Origin: JANJWP01 sp049301335
GTDB taxonomy: Bacteria; Patescibacteriota; Gracilibacteria; BD1-5; UBA2023
NCBI GenBank assembly: GCA_049301335.1
Contig: JBAQKV010000080.1
Coordinates: 1-6,397 of the forward strand
Length of the DNA stretch: 6,397 bases
Direction of reading: 5' to 3'
Numbering within the stretch: position 1 is the first letter of the stretch; every line of letters begins with the position of its first letter. A program made the position numbers and the translations under genes. Below, one piece after another: positions 1-5,490 of this stretch. Under the pieces are notes generated by a model. It had not been told where the DNA came from. It did no database searches and worked only from the letters and a program-made list of their open reading frames with translations.

Positions 1-158
1 TCCTGCGAATATCCGGAAAGAGCCAGGAAACCGATCGTCGCGAGAACCGCCAAAATCGTAATGACGACGATGAGTTCGACGAGGGTGAAGGCGGGCTTCT
101 TATGATTCCTCAAAGCCCCGATACCGAAGAATTCGCGCATGCTTGGAATATTGGACAT
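1..158 (-). CDS. Type IV prepilin-like protein, N-terminal part (runs off left edge)
   Basis: This gene is partial: only the first 52 codons or so lie in the window. It begins MSNIPSMREFFGIG and continues through a short basic stretch (RNHKKPA) into FTLVELIVV, the class III (prepilin peptidase) signal, followed by a long hydrophobic helix ending in LALSGYSQ. The Glu at position +5 after the predicted cleavage site, needed for pilin assembly in known families, is present. The residue before the cleavage site is Ala rather than the usual Gly. ATG at 158 is 9 bases after the TAA of the upstream prepilin gene, so the two are probably co-transcribed. A second ATG at 140 is an alternative start. 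Neither has a clear Shine-Dalgarno sequence. No UGA codon occurs in the visible part. The protein is expected in the inner membrane and then in a pilus or pseudopilus; the rest of the gene is not visible. Confidence 0.8.
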   Translation of the reverse strand, partial: MSNIPSMREFFGIGALRNHKKPAFTLVELIVVITILAVLATIGFLALSGYSQ

Positions 159-167
159 GTGGAGCGG

Positions 168-1484
168 TTATCTTATGTAAATCGCCGAAAAATCAGAAGC
201 GACGGAAGGATATGCCGCATTGCTGCAGAATCTTCCGGTGGGGCCGTCATTGGTCGACCACCATTGGTTCCCCGTGACCTGGTACGCCGTACCGTCGCTC
301 GCCCATTCTCCGAATACGGCGCCCCCGCCGTAGAAATTCACGGTTCCCAAAAAGTCCGTGGAAGTTCAGAAATTGCGTCCGGAGGTGGCGAACGTCGTAT
401 TGGCGGAAACGAGAGCGTTCGGAACGGCTCAGGAAACGAACAGGTCCTTAACGGATTGGACGGTTCAGAATTTCGCCTTCGTCACGTTGGCTCAGACGAC
501 GATATGGACCATCACTTCGTTCGGCGAAATGCCGATTTTCGGGATTTCCTCGTATGCCCCCTGATTGAAAGCGTACGATCGGGTCGAAGCGAGAACGTTT
601 ATGCCGGCCGTATCGACGGTATTGGTACCGTTCTGATAGAACGCGCGCGTCCATCCTCCCCCGTCGGTCGTCATGTCGCAATAGACGCTGAAAGCCGCGT
701 TCGGCCCCGTTCCGTCGGGATCGATGGAATAAACGCCGTCGGCGTTGTTTCCCGCGTTTTTCGCCGCGAGGCAGCTGGTTATCGGTCCGACGACCGTAGC
801 GGAAGCGAGACCGTCGACCAAGGCTCACGTAGCGCTCGGATCGGACGGATTTTTCACGAGACCCTGTACGGAACCCGAGAGCGCGGTGGGAAAATCGCCC
901 ACGACCGAGGCGAGTTTGGTCGCCGAAGAGATGCCGGCCACTTGGAAGAACGAGATTTGTCGTTTTTTTCCGGAAGAAGCGGATGGAAAGGAAGCGGCTC
1001 CGACGGATACGGACGATTGGTCCCATGCGGCGAAAGCGCCCGGAACGGAACCGCCCACCGAAGAAGCGAGCTTGAACTTATCCGGATTCATTTTCAATTT
1101 CACCCAATCCGGATTGCCGGCGGAATAATTGGTCCCATCGGCGTTCCAAGCCCCTCAGCTCAGGGAGACGGGATTGCCGTCCACCACGACCACCGCACCG
1201 GAAAGCGCCGCCCCCGAATCATGGACGACGTAATAGCGCGGGGAGTTTCACGTCATGACGGATTCCGAAGAAATAGCCGTCATGACCGAACGGAGGTTCG
1301 CCTTCATCGCGGAATCTTTCGCGTCCTGCGAATATCCGGAAAGAGCCAGGAACCCTATGGTCGCCAGGATCGCGAGGATCGTGATCACGACGATGAGTTC
1401 GACGAGGGTGAAAGCATGGGACGAAGTCTTGGAAAAGCCGCTCGCAAAGGTCCTCTTCGACGGAAATTCCGCAGTTTTTTTCAT
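168..1484 (-). CDS. Type IV prepilin-like surface protein with C-terminal fibrinogen-like YCD/GGGW domain; contains seven in-frame UGA codons
   Basis: The reading frame has 438 residues if UGA is sense, and ends at TAA (168-170). Residues 1-23 form a basic leader (MKKTAEFPSKRTFAS...). Cleavage is predicted after Ala24, giving FTLVELIVV with Glu at mature position 5, then a hydrophobic helix and the LSGYSQDAKDS segment seen in CPR pilins. The middle (about 80-220) is Gly/Ser/Ala-rich with WNADG and PDKFKL segments. Residues about 237-435 resemble a fibrinogen-like domain: Cys238, DGVYSIDPDG (249-258), YCD (268-270) and DGGGWT (274-279). UGA falls at residues 79, 110, 220, 331, 340, 352 and 373. 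There are no TAA or TAG codons and no frame shifts, so this is unlikely to be a pseudogene. Glycine is the likely meaning by analogy with Gracilibacteria. The frame extends up to ATG 1532, but a candidate -10 overlaps that codon, so ATG 1484 is preferred. Codon use is looser than in dnaG or rpoD. The likely role is a pilus-linked adhesin (inference). Confidence 0.83.
366..1250 (-). other. Seven in-frame UGA codons read as sense (probably glycine)
   Basis: Within the prepilin frame, TGA codons occur (plus-strand coordinates of each reversed triplet) at 1248-1250, 1155-1157, 825-827, 492-494, 465-467, 429-431 and 366-368. Every triplet between them was read: none is TAA or TAG. Local contexts include VMT-x-NSPR, SLS-x-GAWN, SAT-x-ALVDG, IVV-x-ANVT, AKF-x-TVQ, FVS-x-AVPN and RNF-x-TSTD. 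Trp is already encoded seven times by TGG in the same gene, so reassignment to Trp is not excluded. Gly fits the Gly-rich surroundings and the known Gracilibacteria/SR1 code (translation table 25). The amino acid itself cannot be proved from this window. Confidence 0.75.
1324..1412. repeat. Duplicated prepilin N-terminal segment (second copy at 1-89)
   Basis: Bases 1324-1412 match bases 1-89 in the same frame and orientation. The first 29 bases (1324-1352 versus 1-29) and the last 26 (1387-1412 versus 64-89) are identical, while the middle differs by scattered changes. Both copies encode the TLVELIVV to SGYSQ part of a prepilin. This looks like recent paralogy between adjacent pilin genes, or gene conversion limited to the helix-coding part. 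Confidence 0.85.
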
Positions 1485-1530
1485 GTAGGAGAAGGATGGG
1501 CGAACATGTTTTTTAAAAATCTTCGCGTGC

Positions 1531-1559
1531 ATGATAGGATGAAATTCACGTTAAATCAA
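1531..1559 (-). promoter_or_regulatory. Candidate sigma-70 promoter for the prepilin genes
   Basis: On the minus strand TTGATT (1559-1554) is followed after 17 bases by TATCAT (1536-1531). These are 4/6 and 5/6 matches to the -35 and -10 consensus with ideal spacing. The -10 overlaps the upstream ATG at 1532, so a transcript from it would start below 1532 and use ATG 1484 after a leader of about 40 bases. This is prediction only. Confidence 0.5.
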
Positions 1560-1614
1560 CTGGAACCGCTTTTGGATATTTTCTTTTTTTCATAGCCATT
1601 CCATCTTCTTTCGA

Positions 1615-1620
1615 CATAAT
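1615..1620 (+). promoter_or_regulatory. Possible -10 element for the Nudix gene
   Basis: CATAAT (5/6 match) lies 29 bases before the Nudix ATG in the AT-rich divergent intergenic stretch. No convincing -35 element is seen 16-18 bases upstream. GATTAT at 1627-1632 is a weaker alternative. The 1533-1649 gap must hold the promoters for both directions; beyond these motifs I see no conserved structure in it. Confidence 0.3.
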
Positions 1621-1649
1621 CCCGGCGATTATCTACAACCGAGCGATCC

Positions 1650-2105
1650 ATGGCATTCCCGATTTACGAAGATTCCGAACTCTTCATCACCGCCAAAGTC
1701 CGCGGCGTGATGGTCAAAGACGGGAAAATCTTCCTCTGCAAACTTTCCCGTGCCGGGTTCTATTGCCTTCCGGGAGGAACGCTTGAACCGGGCGAGACCC
1801 GTCTCGAAGGCCTCCGTCGCGAAATTATCGAAGAGCTCGGCGTCGAGCCGAAAATCGGACCCATGGTCTACTCGCAGGAATTCACCCGCTCGAGCGGTCT
1901 CACCACCTACGATTTCTGGTACGCGATCGAGAACGTCGGGGACTTCGAAAACGTCGACATTTCCAAGGCGACCCACGGATTCGAACACGACGAAGTGGGG
2001 TTCTACGACCTCGCGGAAATCACGGGGCTCTATAAGCCGGCCCGCCTCCCGGAACTCGTAAAAATCTGGAACTCGGACCCGGGTGAATTCGCCCAGCCGG
2101 AATAG
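1650..2105 (+). CDS. Nudix (MutT-type) hydrolase
   Basis: This 151-residue protein carries a complete Nudix box at residues 43-65: GGTLEPGE at 42-49, then REIIEELG at 57-64. This fits the pattern G-x5-E-x7-RE-U-x-EE-x-G-U exactly, so the metal-binding glutamates are intact. The family hydrolyses a nucleoside diphosphate linked to another group, usually with Mg2+; candidate substrates are damaged or excess (d)NTPs or nucleotide sugars. The substrate cannot be read from the sequence. The N-terminal strand (FITAKVRGVMVKDGKIFLCK) and the length fit a single-domain cytoplasmic Nudix fold. The C-terminal part (about 80-140) is unassigned. The start ATG has no Shine-Dalgarno. It stops with TAG, the only TAG stop in the window. 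It is divergent from the pilin genes and separated from dnaG by a terminator, so it is probably monocistronic. Confidence 0.93.
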   Translation: MAFPIYEDSELFITAKVRGVMVKDGKIFLCKLSRAGFYCLPGGTLEPGETRLEGLRREIIEELGVEPKIGPMVYSQEFTRSSGLTTYDFWYAIENVGDFENVDISKATHGFEHDEVGFYDLAEITGLYKPARLPELVKIWNSDPGEFAQPE

Positions 2106-2111
2106 TTCGGC

Positions 2112-2139
2112 AATCCGCTTCGGAAGGGGCGGATTTTTT
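2112..2139 (+). terminator. Rho-independent terminator after the Nudix gene
   Basis: AATCCGC (2112-2118) pairs with GCGGATT (2129-2135), and six T residues (2134-2139) follow. It begins 6 bases after the TAG stop and separates the Nudix gene from the dnaG promoter. Confidence 0.85.
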
Positions 2140-2153
2140 CATGGTTTCGTACC

Positions 2154-2181
2154 TTGCCTTTCGTAGCGGGCGTGCTATACT
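2154..2181 (+). promoter_or_regulatory. Extended -10 sigma-70 promoter for dnaG-rpoD
   Basis: TTGCCT (2154-2159) is followed after 16 bases by TATACT (2176-2181). TGC sits directly before the -10, giving the TGN of an extended -10 element. The expected transcript start, near 2188, leaves a leader of about 20 bases before ATG 2207. It also rules against the longer dnaG frame that begins at 2141. Confidence 0.75.
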
Positions 2182-2206
2182 CAGCCACGAACCCGATCAC
2201 TGCCGA

Positions 2207-3916
2207 ATGTCGATTTCGAAAGACATAGAGAACAAGATCAACATCGTTGAGCTCGTTTCCAAGTACGTCCCCCTCAAGAAGGCAGGGACGAATTTTAAGG
2301 CGAACTGTCCGTTCCATAATGAAAAGACGCCGTCTTTCATCGTTTCTCCGGCAAAAAACATCGCGTACTGCTTCTCGTGCCACAAGGGCGGCGGACCGAT
2401 CAATTTCCTCATGGAAATCGAAAAGATCGAATTCCGCGAAGCCCTCCAAATCCTCGCCAAGGACGTGGGCGTCGAACTCCGCACCGACTTCACCAAGGAT
2501 TCCGAACGCCGCACCGACGTCTACGAAATTTACAAGGTCGTCGCCGAAAACTACCACACCGAGCTCTTCCTTCCGGAAAACCGCGAAAAGCTCGACTACG
2601 TCCGTTCCCGCGGGCTCACCGACGAAACCGTCGCCAAGTTCAAGATCGGGTATTCCGGCAACCCCCGCGAACTTTTCACCAAACTCAAAGCGCGCGGAAT
2701 CCCCGAACAGGACATCCTCGATTCCGGCATTTTCGTCGGACCGGGCCGCGACAAGTTCTACGGGCGGATAATCTTTCCCATCGCCAACTACTCGGGCAAC
2801 GTAGTGGCCTTCACCGGACGCATCATCGGTCAGGGCGAACCCAAGTACCTCAATTCGCCGGCATCCAAGATTTTCGACAAGAGTTCCATTCTCTACGGCC
2901 TCCACCTCGCGAAATCCGAAATCGGCAAGCGCGGCTCGGCCATTATCGTAGAGGGGCAGATGGATACCGTTTCGCTCCACCAGGCGGGCGTCGCGAACGC
3001 CGTTGGCATCAGCGGAACGGCGCTTACCAAAGAGCACGCGAGCTATCTCAAGCGCCTCACGACCAAAATCTTCCTCTGCCTCGATTCCGACGACGCGGGC
3101 ACTAAAGCGACCTTCGCCAGCATCGAAGCCCTTGCCAACGAAGACTTCGAAGTGCGCGTCATCCGCATTCCCAACGGAAAAGACCCGGACGAGTTCGTAA
3201 AGAACGGCGGCGACTTCAACGAACTGCAGAAACATTCGCTTTCGGTCGTCGAATTCTTCATCAAGGAGGGCGGACGCCGGTACGACCTCACCGGAGCCCC
3301 GGGAAAGACCGCCATGATCCGCGACCTGTTGCGGTTCGTACGTGGACTGACGGACCGCATCGAAGCGGACATGCGGCTTCGCGAAGTCTCCCGCGCCATG
3401 GACGTTTCGCTCGACACCCTCTACGCCGAACTCCGCGGAATCCGCGAAAAACGCCCGGAAGAACGGAAAATCGAAAAAAAAGAGAGCTTCGAACTCGGTG
3501 AAATCCTTGCCGGATACTGCACGCTCTACGGTTTTTACGATTTGTATTCAGAGAATTTTCCGTATACTTCGGCTCACTGCCGGGATATCCCGTCTTTTTC
3601 GGTATTGGAGCGCGTCGTAGCGGCCAAAAGCGCCGAAGAAGCGGGCATCGACCCCAATAGGCACAAGGCCGTAGAAGTTTCCATCGAAGCCGAAAACGCC
3701 GAACTCACGCCGGAATCCGTACGGTTGAAATTCTTAGAAAACGTCAAAGAAGCCAAGAGAAGGGCCTACTCCACCGAATATTACGACATGATGGACTCGC
3801 TCGACCCGAGCGACGACATCGCCGTAAGCTCCGCGATGATGAAGCTCCAAGGCAAGGCAAGACAGTTGGGCATCCCCCACCAGCCGATACCGCGAAATTT
3901 GCTCAAGACCAACTAA
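2207..3916 (+). CDS. dnaG: DNA primase DnaG
   Basis: DnaG makes the short RNA primers for chromosome replication, working with the DnaB helicase. The protein is 569 residues, close to the usual bacterial length. A CHC2-type zinc ribbon is at the N-terminus: Cys34, His37, Cys55 and Cys58 (CPFH ... CFSC), followed by the GGGPINF segment. The RNA-polymerase core contains GRIIFPI and KYLNSP. The TOPRIM domain shows VEGQMD (Glu249, Asp253) and LDSDDAG (Asp293, Asp295, Asp296), the metal-binding acidic residues. The C-terminal 150 or so residues are the divergent helicase-binding part. A frame open from ATG 2141 would add 22 residues, but it overlaps the terminator/promoter region and lacks homology-like sequence; MSISKDIENKINIVELV is the typical DnaG start. 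There is no Shine-Dalgarno. rpoD follows after 11 bases. An AT-rich patch with atypical codons lies at about 3530-3612. Confidence 0.97.
   Translation: MSISKDIENKINIVELVSKYVPLKKAGTNFKANCPFHNEKTPSFIVSPAKNIAYCFSCHKGGGPINFLMEIEKIEFREALQILAKDVGVELRTDFTKDSERRTDVYEIYKVVAENYHTELFLPENREKLDYVRSRGLTDETVAKFKIGYSGNPRELFTKLKARGIPEQDILDSGIFVGPGRDKFYGRIIFPIANYSGNVVAFTGRIIGQGEPKYLNSPASKIFDKSSILYGLHLAKSEIGKRGSAIIVEGQMDTVSLHQAGVANAVGISGTALTKEHASYLKRLTTKIFLCLDSDDAGTKATFASIEALANEDFEVRVIRIPNGKDPDEFVKNGGDFNELQKHSLSVVEFFIKEGGRRYDLTGAPGKTAMIRDLLRFVRGLTDRIEADMRLREVSRAMDVSLDTLYAELRGIREKRPEERKIEKKESFELGEILAGYCTLYGFYDLYSENFPYTSAHCRDIPSFSVLERVVAAKSAEEAGIDPNRHKAVEVSIEAENAELTPESVRLKFLENVKEAKRRAYSTEYYDMMDSLDPSDDIAVSSAMMKLQGKARQLGIPHQPIPRNLLKTN
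3542..3568 (+). promoter_or_regulatory. Possible internal promoter for rpoD inside dnaG
   Basis: TTGTAT (3542-3547) and TATACT (3563-3568) lie 15 bases apart. They sit in a short stretch where dnaG uses otherwise avoided codons such as TTG, TAT, TCA, AAT, TTT and ACT. TATACT is the same -10 as in the main dnaG promoter. The spacing is shorter than ideal. In other bacteria rpoD often has extra promoters inside dnaG, which makes this plausible. Confidence 0.4.
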
Positions 3917-3927
3917 CTCTCACGAGA

Positions 3928-5391
3928 ATGCCGAAGAAGCAGGATCCGAAACAGGACGCGACGACGATCGAGGAAGTCGATCTCACCAACATCGAAGCTC
4001 CGGTAGACGAACTTTTCGACGCCGTCATCGAACTCAAGAAGCCTTCCAAGAAGAAATCCGAATTCGAAGACGAGGAACACGACGAAATCCTCTCCGAAGC
4101 CGGACTCACCACCTCGTTCGGGGTACCCGATCCCGATTTCGAAGAATTCGAAGAAGATTTCGAAGAAGATTTCGACGAGGAAGACGGCGAAGGCGAAGAA
4201 GGAGAAGGCGGCGGTAAGAAAAAACGCGAACGCGGCCTCGCCCGCCTTCCGGTCGACCGTTCCCAAGACAAGCGCCGCATCGGTAAAGGCCTCCAGAAGT
4301 TCATCGACGTCACCGTTCCGGCAGAAATGCTCGAAGGTCTCGAAGAAAACATGGTCCTCCTCTTCAAGAAGGGCAAGGTCGAAGGGCGCATCACCCATGA
4401 CGAGCTCATGGCGGCCATGCCCAACGCCGAAGACGACCTCGACAAGCTCGACGACATCTACACCCGCCTCATGAAGCTCGGGGTCGAGATCGTCGACTCC
4501 CTCGACAAGGAAGAACTCTTCAAACACGACGAAAAGGAAAAACCGCACGAAATCGACCTCTCCGAAATCTCGGACGACTCGATCCGCATGTACTTGAACG
4601 AAATCGGACGCTTCGCCCTCATCGACGCGGAAGAAGAAGTCCGCCTTGGACGTCTCATCAAGCGCGGCGACCAGTCGGCCCGTCGGAAGCTCGCGGAAGC
4701 CAACCTCCGCCTCGTCGTTTCCATCGCCAAAAAGTACATGGGCCGCGGGCTCGGCCTTCTCGACCTCATCCAGGAAGGAAACGTCGGTCTCTTCCGCGCC
4801 GTCGACAAGTTCGATCCGGAAAAGGGCTTCAAGTTCTCCACCTACGCTACCTGGTGGATCCGCCAGGGCGTAACCCGCGCCATCGCCGACCAGGCACGCA
4901 CCATCCGCGTTCCGGTCCACATGGTCGAAACCATCAACCGTTTCACCCACACCTTCCGCCGCCTCACGCAGGAACTCGCCCGCGAGCCGCTCATGGAAGA
5001 ACTCGCGCTCGAATTGGACATGGACATCCGCAAGGTCCGCCAGATCATGCGCATTTCGCAGGACATCCTCTCGCTCGACTCCCCCGTAGGCGGCGAAGAG
5101 GATACCACCCTCGGAGACTTCGTCGAAGACGACAAGTACCTCACTCCGGACAAGGCGGCCAACCTCACGCTCCTCAAGGAGAACCTCTACGAGATGCTCG
5201 ATTTCCTCACTCCGCGCGAACGCAAAATCATCATCATGCGCTTCGGTCTCGACGGCGGAGAAATCCACACTTTGGAGGAAGTCGGCAAAGAATTCGGCGT
5301 CACTCGCGAACGCGTGCGCCAAATCGAAGCCAAGACCCTCGAAAAACTCCGCACCCACCCGAGCGCGGACAAAATTCGTTTCTTCAACTAA
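3928..5391 (+). CDS. rpoD: RNA polymerase primary sigma factor (sigma-70, RpoD/SigA)
   Basis: This 487-residue protein directs RNA polymerase to housekeeping promoters. Region 1.1-like sequence is at about 150-195 (GRITHDELMAAMP...). Region 1.2 begins near residue 216 (DDSIRMYLNEIGR). Region 2 (about 250-330) contains RLVVSIAKKY, LIQEGN and YATWWIRQ, the core-binding, -10-recognition and melting segments, and ends in IRVPVHM. Region 3 follows (about 330-410). Region 4 has the helix-turn-helix for the -35 (TLEEVGKEFGVTRERVRQIE, about 448-467). The N-terminal 120 residues are family-atypical: lysine- and acid-rich, with a near-tandem acidic run at about 68-95. The start ATG has no clear Shine-Dalgarno and lies 11 bases after the dnaG stop, suggesting co-transcription. 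rpsU, which often precedes dnaG-rpoD elsewhere, is absent. The gene ends with TAA followed by a terminator. Confidence 0.97.
   Translation: MPKKQDPKQDATTIEEVDLTNIEAPVDELFDAVIELKKPSKKKSEFEDEEHDEILSEAGLTTSFGVPDPDFEEFEEDFEEDFDEEDGEGEEGEGGGKKKRERGLARLPVDRSQDKRRIGKGLQKFIDVTVPAEMLEGLEENMVLLFKKGKVEGRITHDELMAAMPNAEDDLDKLDDIYTRLMKLGVEIVDSLDKEELFKHDEKEKPHEIDLSEISDDSIRMYLNEIGRFALIDAEEEVRLGRLIKRGDQSARRKLAEANLRLVVSIAKKYMGRGLGLLDLIQEGNVGLFRAVDKFDPEKGFKFSTYATWWIRQGVTRAIADQARTIRVPVHMVETINRFTHTFRRLTQELAREPLMEELALELDMDIRKVRQIMRISQDILSLDSPVGGEEDTTLGDFVEDDKYLTPDKAANLTLLKENLYEMLDFLTPRERKIIIMRFGLDGGEIHTLEEVGKEFGVTRERVRQIEAKTLEKLRTHPSADKIRFFN
4138..4182 (+). repeat. Short tandem repeat coding acidic FEED units in rpoD
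   Basis: Units of TTCGAAGAAGAT recur in frame: a 9-base partial unit at 4138, full units at 4147 and 4159, and a degenerate unit from 4171. They encode FEE-FEED-FEED-FDEED (about residues 71-86), upstream of the conserved sigma regions. Such repeats can change length by slippage in steps that keep the frame. Confidence 0.75.
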
Positions 5392-5396
5392 GGAAA

Positions 5397-5420
5397 GGCG
5401 GCGCTCCGGCGCCCCTTTTT
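5397..5420 (+). terminator. Rho-independent terminator after rpoD
   Basis: GGCGC (5400-5404) pairs with GCGCC (5409-5413) around a TCCG loop, with a possible extra outer G-C pair around a bulge. The sequence continues into CC and five T residues (5416-5420). It starts a few bases after the rpoD stop and closes the dnaG-rpoD unit. Confidence 0.8.
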
Positions 5421-5455
5421 CATAGGTTCCCGAAATTCGATTTCTCCGAAATCAT

Positions 5456-5464
5456 TGATAGAAT
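5456..5464 (+). promoter_or_regulatory. Extended -10 promoter element for the DUF177-like gene
   Basis: TGA followed by TAGAAT (5459-5464, 5/6 match) forms an extended -10 element. It lies 26 bases before ATG 5491, almost the same distance as the dnaG -10 from its start (25 bases). No good -35 is seen, which extended -10 promoters can tolerate. Confidence 0.5.
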
Positions 5465-5490
5465 TACCCAGTACATCAAAAAAAGCACCC

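Noticed and set aside
366..1250. UGA as selenocysteine
   Set aside because: Seven Sec residues in a pilin would be unprecedented to my knowledge, no SECIS-like hairpin is evident after each codon, and no redox motif surrounds them.
168..1532. Prepilin as a decayed pseudogene
   Set aside because: All seven internal stops are TGA, no indel breaks the frame over 438 codons, and motifs persist to the end; decay would also give TAA, TAG and frameshifts.
1485..1532. Start of the prepilin at ATG 1532
   Set aside because: A candidate -10 (TATCAT) overlaps this ATG with a -35 17 bases upstream, and the leader from ATG 1484 (MKK...) is more typical. The longer form is not fully excluded.
102..1595. 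497-codon plus-strand open frame
   Set aside because: It is antisense to the prepilin gene, has no recognisable motif, and has the Arg/Gly/Ser-rich composition of an antisense translation.
1513..1599. Small minus-strand frame MAMKKRKYPKAVPVDLT, continuing through one TGA to TAA
   Set aside because: It is under 30 codons, spans the likely pilin promoter, overlaps the pilin's 5' extension and has no recognisable similarity.
1..1600. Diversity-generating retroelement or CRISPR in the pilin region
   Set aside because: No reverse transcriptase, no template/variable repeat pair with adenine-specific differences and no regularly spaced repeats are seen; the only repeat is the prepilin paralogy.
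2141..2206. 22-residue N-terminal extension of DnaG
   Set aside because: It covers the -35/-10 promoter and starts immediately after the terminator T-tract; DnaG proteins normally start near the MSISKDIENKINIVE segment.
2030..3235. 401-codon minus-strand frame opposite dnaG
   Set aside because: It is antisense to a certain dnaG gene; the frame follows from the codon bias of dnaG.
3913..5358. 481-codon minus-strand frame opposite rpoD
   Set aside because: It is antisense to a certain rpoD gene and has the Glu/Phe/Val-rich pattern of a mirrored reading of biased codons.
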